This document shows positions 33,036-43,137 of a stretch of 64,000 nucleotides of DNA, piece by piece. The notes under the pieces are model-generated. The model did no database searches. It was not told the origin of the DNA and saw only the letters and a list, made by a program, of their open reading frames with translations. Location of the stretch: NCBI GenBank assembly GCA_947471745.1, contig CANJKZ010000929.1:434001-498000 (forward strand), read 5' to 3'. The stretch comes from Closterium sp. Naga37s-1 (Eukaryota > Streptophyta > Zygnematophyceae > Desmidiales > Closteriaceae). Within the stretch, counting starts at the first letter, position 1, and each line of letters begins with the position of its first letter. Position numbers and translations under genes: made by a program.

Positions 33036-36000
33036 TCAAGAAGTGAGCAAGTGAGGCCAAGTAGGCACAAGACCTAGCATCGTACAGAAGCGCTGATGAT
33101 CACCAGGCGGAAGTGCCTTGGTAAAGATATCAGCAGTGTTGGCCTCAGAGGCCACGTAAGCAAGGCGCAGCTGACCACGCTGCTGCAGCTCACAAGCAAG
33201 GAAGTAGCGAAGAGCAATGTGCTTCGTTCTGTGCTCCAGTCTGTGCTCCCGACACAAGGCCAGCATGGCCTTGTTGTCTACGTACAGAACTGGAGGAGAA
33301 CGAGGCGGCTCTCCTAGGTCAGTCAGCAGGTAGGTGAGCCAGCGTAGCCCCTGTGCAGCCATGGCCCCCGCGTAGATCTCAGCCTCACAGCTGGAGCCGA
33401 GAACAGAGGACGAGCGAGTAGACCGCCACGAAACAGAGCCGGAGCCAAGGCTGAAGGTGTAACCCTGTGACGACCGCTGCGTAGCCTGGTCGTCAGCCCA
33501 AGAAGCGTCTGCGTGACCTGTGAGGACCACTGGATGCCGCCCTCCAAGCACTAGCCCCATGCCCGACGTACTGCACAAGTAGCGCAACACCCTCTTCGCT
33601 GCAGCCATGTGCTCTGGTCGGTGTCTCCCAGGAGCAACATAGCGTGCCAAGATGCTAAGAGGGTATGCAAGGTCAGGTCGTGTGCAGGTCATCAGGTACA
33701 TGAGGCAGCCAACAAGCTCTGGGTACGGGCCACTCGGCTCTACGGACTCATCCGAAGGCAGAGCTGAGAGCGAGTGGCGAGTAGATAGAGGAGTAGCATG
33801 AGGCGAGGAGTACGTGAAGTTGAAGCGCTGAAGGACCTGCTGCACCATGTGTGACTAAGTCGAGGTAATGGTGCGGCGTGCTCTGTCCCGGGTGATCTGC
33901 AAGCCAAGATAGCTGCGCAGTTCACCCAGGTCTGTGCACGTGTGTCTCTTCTGCAGCTCCGACTTCACGTGGGCGAGTTCAGCAGTGTCAGCAGTAGCAA
34001 AGACCAAGTCGTCGACGTACACAAGGATGTAGAACGGCGGCAAAGAGGTGTCGGTGCGTAGAAATAGCGACGGGTCAGCAGTGGAAGGAGCAAACCCAAG
34101 GGCCGCAAGCGTAGTCCTCAGTGTGTCGTGCCACTCACGGGGCGCCTGGCGGAGATCGTAGACTGGCCGCCGGAGGCTCCACTGGGTACCAGGAGGAAAC
34201 GACCCAGTGAAGCCAGGTGGGCGGCGCAGCCAGATCTCCTCGTGAAGGCTGCCCTGCAGGAAAGCTGTGCTGAAGTCAAGAGAGTGAAGCTCGTAGTCAC
34301 GCTGAGTGGCTATGTGCAGCAGCACCCGAAGAGTGGTCATCTTCGGGGTGGGAGAGAAGGTCTGAAAGTAGTCAACTCCCTGCTGCTGACTGAAGCCTCG
34401 AGCCACGTAACGCGCCTTGAAGACAGGCGGAGAACCTGGCGGCCGCTTCACCCTGAAAATCCACATGCCACTGACGATGTTCGCCCCAGGTGGGGGAACC
34501 TCGTCGACGTAGGTGCCTGTGGACTTCCAGGAAGCCATCTCTGCGTCCATGGCTGACTGCCACTGAGAGGAGTAGGGACCCTCGATCGCCTCAGCGTACG
34601 ATCGAGGAGTCGGGATGTCTGGTGCATCCAGGTCTCCCTCAGGGGCAATCAGCGTGGACACGAGGTGAGGCAAAGGAGCAGCAAAACACTGGAACTCCTC
34701 CTGCCTGTCCTCAAGGACGTCCGTGCTAAGAGCACAATCACCCCCGACGGACGGAGGACAGACAGACTCAGACTCTGCAACAAGACTAGCTGCGTAGTCT
34801 AGACGACAGCGAGCAGCAAAGTCGACAAGCTCAGCAACTAGGGCCGACGCAGCAGTGGACTCAAAGGAAGGGTCAGTGACAGCAGTAGCCAGGAGACGCG
34901 TGACAGTAGGACTGGCAGCACGAAGAGAGTCAGACTCTGGGTCAGTAAGAGTAGGAAGAGAGGACTCTGGAGGAGACGGCAACGGGACACGCAGAGGAGC
35001 AGTGGAAGGACGCTGTGCCATCTGGTGTGTGCCTGGGACTGCAGGAGGACGCGGACGCGGAGCACGACCACTAGTGCGAGCAGCACGAACAGGCGACGCA
35101 GGACGAGACGCAGGCTCACGACGCTCAGCAAGACCTCCAGTAGGACCAGTGTAGGGAGAAGGAGCAGGTAGGTGGGAGGCGGGCTGTAACTGTGACTGCG
35201 ACCGGACAGGCTGTGGACACTCTAAGGGAGGAGCAGGACCAGTAGAGGGCGGGAGACCAAGAACCTGCTCAAGGAGCGGAACGAAGTACGGCCTCGGCCG
35301 CGCAGCGCCTCCAGAACCAGCAGGGACAGCACCAGTACCCCCAGCGGCAGCACCAGCGCCCGCAGCACCTCCAGCTCCAACAGCGCCAACTCCAGCACCC
35401 TCAGACGCACCAGCGCCAGGAGAACCACCAGCGCCAACACCCCCAGCAGCTCCAGCTCCAGCAGCTCCAGCAGCACCAACTCCAGCAGGACCGGCAGCTC
35501 CACTACCGCGAGCAGCTCCAGCAGTACCTCCAGTAGGACCAACTCCAGCAGCCCCAGCAGCACCCCCAGTCCCAGCAGCTCCAGTACCGCCAGTACGAGC
35601 ACCTCCAGGACTAGCAGCAACAGTAGCAACTCCAGCTCCAGCAGCACGGCTCCAGCGCCGGGCAAACCACTCGCCCAGCTCCTGCGGAGAGAGTAGCTCC
35701 CGCCTCGACGAAGCACCGCGAGAGGCCACACGAGCAGACCCAGTACCCCCAGGCTCCGCACCCCCAGGCTCAGCACCCCCAGGCTCAGCACCCCCAGACT
35801 CGGCACCCCCAGACTCAGCACCCCCAGGCTCCGCACCCCTGGACGCAGCACCCCCAGGCTCCGCACCTTCAGGCTCAGCACCTCCAGACCCGGCACCCAC
35901 AGGCTCAGCACCTCCAGACCCGGCACCCGCAGGCTCAGCACCGCTAGCAGCACCAGAGTCAACAGCTACCTCGACAGGCTCGACTGCGTCTACCTGGGAC

Positions 36001-38993
36001 ACACCTGACGGGGCACGACCCTGAGGGGGGAGGGGGTCTACCGGGGGAGGACCTGGCGCAAGGAAGAGCGGCGGCGGGGGGAGGGGCGCAGTGCGGTAGG
36101 GGAAGAGACAGTAGTAAGGCACCGACTCGTCAAAGGTGACGTCCTGGGAGGACAGAACACGGCGCGAGGTGGGGTGGTAAAACTGCCACCCAGGCGCGTC
36201 AGGGGGGAAGCCAAGGAAGACGCAGGGAACAGCACGGGGGGACAGCTTGTCCGCAGACAAGTCGCGGACAAACGCCCGAGATCCCCAGACCCGAAACGTA
36301 GACGCATCGCCAACCTTCCCGGTCCACCGCAAAGTGGGGGAGGTCTCTGGCAAGGAGACCCGGGGCTGAAGGTTGAGCTGATGCGCTGCGTACTGAACCG
36401 CAAACGGCCACAGAAAATGGGGGGCAGCCGCATGGATCATGGACGTACGCGCGACGTCCATGACCATGCCAATGCGGCGCTCAGCAATCCTATTTTGCTG
36501 TGGAGAGGCCGGAAGCGTGAAGGTCTGGCGGATGCCCTGTACACGACAGAAGGCTCCCAGACGGGCAGAGGAAAACTCCCCGGCTCTGCCAGAGTGCAGA
36601 CGCAGAACAAGAAAGTCCGAGCCGAAACTCTCTCTGAGATGGAGACGAGCTGCGCGGATCCAGACGATCAACACCTCAGTGACCTCACCCTTGCTGCGCA
36701 AGGGGAACACCGTAGTGTAACGCGAGTAGTCGTCAACCACCAACAGGAAGTAACGCTCGTGACCCTGGCCACGGACGCGGGCGGGGCCCCACACGTCCAT
36801 GTGAAGAGTCTGCAGCGGAGCCTCTGTCGGAGGAAACTCGGAGGAGTGAGGGGCGGCGCGTTGTCGCCCCTCGACGCAGGGGACGCAGGTAGGGGCAGGC
36901 CGCGGAGGTAGGGGAGGTAGGGACTGGGGAAGACCAGAGACAAGGACACGTGAGGCCATGCCTCGGAGACGAGGCAGGGAGGGGTGACCAAGGCGGTGGT
37001 GCCAAAGGAGAGTCTGGTGGGACAGGAGACGACACGAGCAGGGTGCAGACTCAGGACCAGACCTGGACGCTGCAGCAAACACCTGACTCGACGCAGCTAC
37101 GTGACCAGACTCAGCAACCGGAGGAGACTCAGTAGTCAGTGTGTACAGGCTCGACCCCGGCCGACGGGTAAACGTGGCCAAGTGTCGGCCCGTCCGAGCA
37201 CACGTGCAGTGGGTCACCCGCTGGCTCGCAGGAGTGAACTGGTCAACCCCTCTATCCTGTAGATCAGCTCCACTCACCAAGTTCGTAGAGAACGAGGGGA
37301 GGTAGAGACCTGACAGGGTGCCAGAGGGGGCTGCCGGGCACGGTAGGACAGTGGAGAAGCTAGCAAGGACAGGACCCCCAGAGGGGTCCGCCAGGGAGAC
37401 TGCAACCGGCCGACTAAGCGGCGTAAGGGTGGTGCGGTCTCGAAAGAAGGAGCGGGAAGCACCCGAGTCAAGGGTGAAGGTGTGTAAGGCCTGAGCCGAA
37501 GTGGTACCTGAGAGAGCAGACTCACCAGCACCTGGGGCAGCAGACGCACTAGCAACTAGAGCAGCAGCCTCACCAGCACCTAGAGCAGCAGCCTCAATGC
37601 CCGGGTCAGGCGGAACACACAGGTAACAGTCACCCTCAACACTATCAGACACAGCATACATGGCAGCAAGAATAGCATCATAATCAAGATCAAAGATAGC
37701 AACCCCCGCCCTAGACAACTCTCCCCAGCGAGGGATCTCAGTGGCGTCAGGGAACTGGTGACGCCACGCGTCCGTCAGGCGGCCGAAGCAGCGCTGGGTG
37801 GAGTGAGGGCCCCCGCACTGCTCACCAGTGCGGTCGCCGGTATGGAGGACGTAGGTGCAGGGACCAGTACCCCCACCGCGCTGACGCCCAGCGTACCACT
37901 CACGAAGCTGCTGAGGGGACAGGGTCTCACGACTGCGCTGCTGCTGCTGGCGCGGACCACCACCGGACCCACTCCTCTGCGCAGAGCCGCGACCAGCTCC
38001 ACCGCTGCCGCCGCCGCCTCCGCCACCTCCGCCGCCTCCGCCACCTCCGCCGCCTCCGCTCCCTCCGCCACCGCCGCCGCCTCCTCCGCCTCCACTGCTG
38101 CCACCGACACCTCCACCCCCGCCACCACTCCCACCACCACCGCCACCCCCTCCACTGCCTCCACCACCACCTCCACCACCCCCGCCAGCCCCTCCAGCGC
38201 CCTTGCCCCCCTTGCCCTTGCCGGTGCGACGTCTCCCGCTAGGGGTAGACGCAGCACCGACCGACCCGGAACCAACGAGGTCGGCCGCAGCAGCAGAAGC
38301 AACAGAGGGCAAGAGGGGGGAAGGGGAACACCCCTCAAAGACGGGGGTGCGAGGGTCGCCACGAGAGGCTCCTACAGCGACTATGCTCTTCTCTGCTGCT
38401 AGGAGGCGCTCCTCGAGGAGGTCAACGGTGAGTGTGGTGGGGCAAACTGAGAGGAAGTGGTCCCTGACTAAGCGAAGGGAGTCAGGGAGACGGGTGACTA
38501 TGTAGTAGAGGGTGATGTACATGGGGGGGGGGTTCTTGGCACAGAACTCAGCAGGAAGCGCAGCGCGGTAGCAAGTGTCGCTAGTGCGAAGGTGCGTAAT
38601 GAGGTCAGCGACTGTGGGAAAGGCAGCAAGGTCAGGGAACAGGTACGGTAGCATGAGGCGGCTAAGCGCAGCAGTGGCAGGGGAAGAGTAGCGTGCAACT
38701 ACAGCGTCGTACAAGGTCTGAGCACTCTTGTACTGGCTAAAGTGCGCACGCTCAGTGGTCGGTAAGTGGCGACGCACAGCAAGACGGGCAGCAGCATCGC
38801 GTGTGGCCCACTGTGAGCGAACAGTGCTGTCAGCAGTAGCAGGTGGGGCAGGAGAGGCACCAGAGGTGAGATCAAACAGGGAGAGTCCGTCTGCCCTATC
38901 GCACTGTAGGAACAGCTGGAGGTCATCGACCCAGACCTCAAAGTCAACAGCACGACCCTCAGTATCAAAGGTAAGGACACTGGGGTTAGCCAT
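33036..38993 (-). pseudogene. Element 4 gag-pol, one amber codon and a lost integrase Asp
   Basis: Open for 1712 codons from the ATG at 38993 to TAG at 33857-33855, which replaces Gln in LTQSHMVQQ; the rest of RT and RNase H continues in frame to 33036. Gag, polyglycine and Cys/His cluster are intact, as are protease LDSGAS (about residue 508) and the integrase HHCC finger (about 666) with MDVWGP (about 733). The second catalytic site reads HSGRAGEF instead of HSDRGGEF, which removes the essential Asp, and QQNGIAERR reads QQNRIAERR. RT has YVDD (about 1660). The linker Trp is kept. Integrase is therefore predicted dead even if the amber is read through. Confidence 0.94.
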
Positions 38994-40034
38994 GACTGCC
39001 GTGGCCTAGCAGGGAGTGATCTCACCAGTCCGAGGAAGTAGGGCCGGGGCGCGCCGATAGGAACAGTAGCGGCTCGACGGAAGGGCGGCTCGGCGGCGCA
39101 GCGGCTCGGCTGCTGGGCGGCTCGGCGGCTCGGCTGTTGGGCGGCTCGGCGGCTCGGCGGCTCGGTTGCTGGGCGGCTCGGCGGCTCGGCGGCTCGGCTG
39201 CTGGGCGGCTCGGCGGCTCGGCTGTTGGGCGGCTCGGCGGCTCGGCCGCTGGGCGGCTCGGCGGCTCGGCGGCTCGGCTGCTGGGCGGCTCGGCAGCTCG
39301 GCTGTTGGGCGGCTCAGCTGCTGGGCTGCTCGGCGGCGTGGTGGCTCGGCTGCTCAGCTGCTGGGCGGCTCAGCGGAGAAGGGGCCGGTAGAGGCGGCGA
39401 CGGGGCCAGTAGAGGCGGCGACGCGGCCGGCAGAGGCGGCGATGGGGCCGCTAGGGGCGGCGACGGGGCCGCGTAGGTAGGGGAGCGGCGACGGGGCCGT
39501 GAGGGGCAGCTACGGGGCCGCGTAGGGGCGGCGACGAGGCCGCGTAGGGGCGGCGATGGGGCCGCTAGGGGCAGCGACAGGGCCGCGTAGGGGCGGCGAC
39601 GGGGCCGCGTAGGGAGAGAGGCGGCGACGGGGCCGCTCGGGGCGGCGATGGGGCCGCTCGGGGCGGCGACGGGGCCGCGTAGGGAGGGGAGCGGCGACGG
39701 GGCCGCGAGGGGCGGCTACGGGGCCGCGTAGGGGCGGCGACGGGGCCGCGTAGGGGCGGCGACGGGGCCGCTAGGGGCGGCGACGGGGCTGCGTAGGGGC
39801 GGCGACGGGGCCGCGTAGGGAGAGAGGCGGCGTTGAGGCCGCTAGGGGTGGCGACGGGGCCGATAGGGGCGGCGACGGGGCCGCGTAGGGGCGGCGACGG
39901 GGCCGCTAGGGGCCGAGAGGGGCCTGAAAGGGCGGCAGAAGGGCGGCCCACAAGGCGCGCCTCAGGCAAGAGCGACTGACGCTCCGGTCAGAAGGAAAAT
40001 TTCAGTGGTGGGCCCAAGGAAGCGTTCCCACTAG
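38994..40034 (-). repeat. GC-rich tandem-repeat leader of element 4
   Basis: On the plus strand: ggcggctcggcggctcggctgctg units at 39100-39370, then ggcggcgacggggccgcgtagg units to 39920. Adjacent copies vary in length. Confidence 0.82.
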
Positions 40035-40052
40035 GGAACCTGCTCTATACCA
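40035..40052 (-). other. Primer-binding site of element 4
   Basis: Minus-strand TGGTATAGAGCAGGTTCC directly adjoins the 5' LTR, the same form as in element 3. Confidence 0.75.
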
Positions 40053-40177
40053 TGTGAGAAATGAGGAATGATTGCATTGAGCAGCATGAGGAGTACAAGT
40101 AGGAAACCCTAAAGTGTTGTACCCCATATGAGCTACCCCACTACAGCCTAAACAGACTATAGCATATAAGTTTGACA
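40053..40177 (-). repeat. 5' LTR of element 4 (125 bp)
   Basis: 123 of 125 bases equal the 3' LTR; followed by the target duplication GGAGA. Confidence 0.95.
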
Positions 40178-40182
40178 GGAGA

Positions 40183-41432
40183 TCCATTCCATGGACGTTT
40201 CCAATGCTTTCCTCCAGGGCGAGCTGCATGAGCGCATATTCCTTGAGCGCCCCGCTGGCTTTCCTCGCCCTTTCCCTCCAGGCACGGTTTGGGAATTGAA
40301 ACGATCTGTGTATGGCCTTAAACAGGCCCCACACGAGTGGCACGCCAAGCTCACCTCCACCCTTCACTCTCTTGGCTTCTCTACCTCCACCTCTGACCCC
40401 AGTCTCTTCATTCGCACATCCCCCCACAGGCTTTACATCCTTGCCTATGTGGACGATTTGGTGCTGCTTGCTGAGGACTACGCCGATCTTGCAGCTGTCA
40501 AGAAAGCCCTGCAGGCGCGTCTCATGTGCAAGGACCTTGGCGAGCTTCGTCACTACCTCGGCATGGAGATCCGTCGTGATCGTGCTGCCCGCACCATCTC
40601 TCTCTCCCATTCTTTCTATATCCAGTCCATCCTCCAGCGGTTTGAGATGTCGCAGGCCAAGCCGGTCTCCACCCCTCTTCCCGCTAACCGTCAACTCACT
40701 GCCCCTGCCGTCCCTGCTCCCTCCTCTGAGCTGCGGCCTTATCCTGAGCTCGTTGGATGTCTCATGTATGCTATGATGTGCACTCGCCCCGACCTTGCTT
40801 ACCCCCTCAGTGTTCTCTCTCGCTTTGTTGGTCTAGGCCGCCACACTGACGTGCACTGGGCAGCTGCTAAGCGCGTCCTGCGCTATCTGCGCGCTACCTC
40901 TGACTTTGCTCTCACTCTTGGTGGCTCTGTTCCTCCCGTTCTCTCCGGCTACAGTGACTCTTTGTATGCTGACTCCCGCCCTGATCGCCGCTCATCTCAG
41001 GGCTATGGTTTCACTCTTGGCAGTGGTCTCATAAGCTGGCGCTCTACTCGCTCATCCTCTGTATGCCTTTCCACTTGCGAGGCTGAGTTGTACGCAGGCA
41101 CCTTGGCAGCTCAGGAGGCTCGCTGGCTCTCCTTTCTCCTTGCTGAGCTTGGTCACTCTCAGTCCTCTGTGACGCTCTCCTGTGACAGTGCGAGCATGAT
41201 TCATCTCACTGAAAATCCTGTCTATCACGCCCGCAGCAAACATATCGAAGTCCGCTTTTTCTTTGTGCGCGAGCTGGTGCAGTCTGGTTTCTTACGTCTG
41301 CGCAAGGTGGACGCTGCTGCCAACCTTGCTGACATTTTCACCAAGGCCCTTCTGCGTGCACCACACCGTTTTTACGTGCGCGAGCTAGGGCTCACGCGTC
41401 TCTCCACTTCTTGGGGTGTGCCGGTTCGCTAG
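40183..41432 (+). pseudogene. RT-RNase H C-terminal part of the second copia family
   Basis: Continues the RT from 32713 after element 4 (IHSMDVSNAFLQGELHE). Catalytic YVDD lies in ILAYVDDLVLLAEDY; RNase H has STCEAELYAGTLAAQEARW, CDSASMIHL, SKHIEVRFFFVRELV and DIFTKALL; stop TAG at 41430. The 1242 bases from the internal ATG at 40191 are an uninterrupted ORF, so the enzyme core looks recent, but integrase, protease and gag are gone. Confidence 0.92.
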
Positions 41433-41471
41433 GTGTTTTGCTCCAGAGCTTCACCTAGCCTGGGGGTGTGC

Positions 41472-41713
41472 TGGAGTAGGCTAGAGCTCGCTCTGGTCTT
41501 TATTTTGGTGTTCTTATATTATTTCTCCATGCTTAGAGAGAGTTACGCATTCAGGTTCATTTTAGGTTCATTTCGTAGTTTTTAGTACAAACCGAACACA
41601 CCCTAGGTTCAATTAGGGTTTCCAACCCTCTCTCTTTTGTACCTCGTTATTTCTCTTCCTAGTTCAACTTTTTCGACCCTACCTAACTCTCTCGCCATCC
41701 ATGGCTCCTCTCA
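41472..41713 (+). repeat. Right LTR of the second copia family (242 bp)
   Basis: TGGAGTAGGC...CTCCTCTCA after CCTGGGGGTGTGC. Same length as the left copy. The exact first base is uncertain (TG at 41468 or 41472). Confidence 0.75.
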
Positions 41714-41882
41714 TCTTAACAAGAAGCCGGTTCACATCATTCTCACATTTACGTTTTAGCCCTTCTAGTATCCTTGCGTTGGCACTATCCGAAGCATGAG
41801 AACGATTTCTACACACTTGATTGTGATATATCAAACCCTGTCCAGTAGTGGAGATGAATCCACAGCCACATATAAAGTCCAT
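41714..41882 (-). CDS. Short zinc-finger-like exon or fragment
   Basis: The minus strand from an ATG at 41882 reads MDFICGCGFISTTGQGLIYH and continues NQVC..., with Cys-x-Cys and a later His/Cys pair suggesting a small zinc-binding fold, then a basic helix (LEGLKRKCENDVNRLLVK). The frame runs into the LTR of the second copia family, where it stops. The cutoff suggests a gene truncated by that element. Real coding status is uncertain. Confidence 0.35.
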
Positions 41883-42054
41883 GATGATGATAGAGCATAC
41901 AAAGGTCTACCGTACCGACTGGTGCAAGATTGGTGAAGAAATCTACAGATCTAGGCTGCATGCAAGCAATTAACAAGCCATGTCTAAAATACATGGAAGG
42001 TTTTGAACATCTTCCCCTAGACCTGCATGCAAAGACCACAGTTGTCAAACGGCT

Positions 42055-42236
42055 ATGGCGATCAGTCGCAAGAGGGGGCCAATCAATGACTCTAAACTAA
42101 AAATGGCCAAAACTAAACAAAAAAAAAGAACAGTACTGACCCCACTGGTCCCTCATGCCGCATCACTTTCGCGCCCTATAGCACGCGTCGGCACGAGACG
42201 CTTCCGATGGGGCATCGACGAAGTCGCAGGTATGTT
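42055..42236 (+). CDS. Possible first exon, basic protein
   Basis: ATG-initiated ORF (MAISRKRGPINDSKLKMAKT...RRFRWGIDEVAG) with a strong donor-like CAG|GTATGT at 42230. It is lysine/arginine-rich. No second exon is visible before element 6 at 42734, and no domain is recognised, so this is a weak candidate. Confidence 0.25.
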
Positions 42237-42240
42237 TTGA

Positions 42241-42733
42241 GAGACCCTAATATTAATCTAGAATGAAAAACGGCGCTATTTTCGCGGCCCGTGATCTGCT
42301 TTAACACCCGGAACGCACACCTTACATTCGTGCAAGCCGCGCGTAGCATGGGTCGTGAGGCGTCGTTAAATAAATTAAAAAAAAAACATTTCGAGTATCG
42401 ACTAGAAATGGGCGGCTCCAGGGGGAGGGCGGGTTGAAGGGAGACGCCATGGCGGGGAAGAAAACTAAACGATAAACACAACTCTCAAAGTAGTGGGGGG
42501 GGGAATAAGGAAGTTGGAGTGTGCCGTTATACGGGCACGTGTACCTCTTACAACTTTGCGACACCACCCGAAATCGCCTAGTATCCCCCTTCAAACCTTC
42601 GCTCCCTTGCTCGACAAGCGTGCAATTTTTGCACGTAACAGGGGCTGCAACTCCGGCGAACTAAGGTCAAGAACGATCTTTCGTGCCTAAAATTTGAGCC
42701 GTCCGAACGGCTTCCCTACCCGGTTACCGTTAG
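42241..42733. other. Low-copy sequence without supported genes
   Basis: AT-rich with an A run at 42376-42386 and a G run at 42496-42503. It ends in GTTAG, the left target duplication of element 6. Confidence 0.45.
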
Positions 42734-42814
42734 TGTGAAGAAATGAGGAATGAATGAACTAGCACAAGGTTGGGTACAAGTAGGAAACCCTAGGAAACTG
42801 TACCCCATAGTGTC
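42734..42814 (-). repeat. 3' LTR of element 6, distal piece
   Basis: TGTGAAGAAATG...CATAGTGTC. The last five bases (GTGTC, 42810-42814) are the target duplication of element 5; the LTR resumes at 50013. Confidence 0.93.
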
Positions 42815-42939
42815 TGTGAGAAATGAGGAATGATTGCATTGAGCAGCATGAGGAGTACAAGTAGGAAACCCTAAAGTGTTGTACCCCATATGAGCTACCC
42901 CACTACAGCCTACACAGACTATAGCATATAAGTTTGACA
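42815..42939 (-). repeat. 3' LTR of element 5 (125 bp)
   Basis: Identical to the 5' LTR at 49883-50007. Confidence 0.95.
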
Positions 42940-43137
42940 CACCCCCATAGGCAAAGTGGGGGAGAACAAGAGGTCACAAGACCAGTCAAGAGAAGCAAGG
43001 CAAGCTCAGGGTGGATCACAACGTCACCACACAATCTGAGCACAAGCACAAGGCCACAAGGCCAGTTCACATGCAGAGTTATACATCAAGATGAACAAAC
43101 AAGGCAGGTATATATATAGATCACAGTACAAGCAAAG

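Larger units (their letters stand above)
32714..40177 (-). mobile_element. Copia element 4 (A1 form), nested in the second copia family
   Basis: Complete element of 7464 bp. LTRs at 32714-32838 (3') and 40053-40177 (5') differ at two of 125 positions. Target duplication GGAGA at 32709-32713 and 40178-40182 is perfect. It lies opposite to the host element and faces element 3 tail to tail. Confidence 0.96.
31541..41713 (+). mobile_element. Second copia family, reduced to LTRs plus RT-RNase H, host of element 4
   Basis: Two 242-bp LTRs in direct orientation enclose a pyrimidine-rich leader (31783-32390) and a pol piece that begins just before reverse transcriptase; gag, protease and integrase are missing. 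The pol piece is split by element 4 between 32713 and 40183. Internal deletion or recombination must have removed about 3 kb. The polypurine tract CCTGGGGGTG precedes the right LTR. Confidence 0.75.

Noticed and set aside
36174..36911. Long minus/plus antisense ORFs inside integrase and RT (for example about 245 codons at 36174-36911 and equivalents in other copies)
   Set aside because: They recur in every copy at the same place because GC-rich codon use on the sense strand removes antisense stops. Their translations are Arg-rich and unconserved in sense.
39137..39480. Apparent repeat proteins (GGSAARRLGCWA type) in element leaders
   Set aside because: Several frames are open at once and encode the same DNA repeat in different phases. 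There is no start context or conservation.
41714..41882. Joining the zinc-finger-like fragment with the C-terminus at 31461-31540 and 24004-24083 as one gene split by two insertions
   Set aside because: Orientation fits, but the second copia family has no matching target duplication, so nothing shows that its two flanks were adjacent before insertion.
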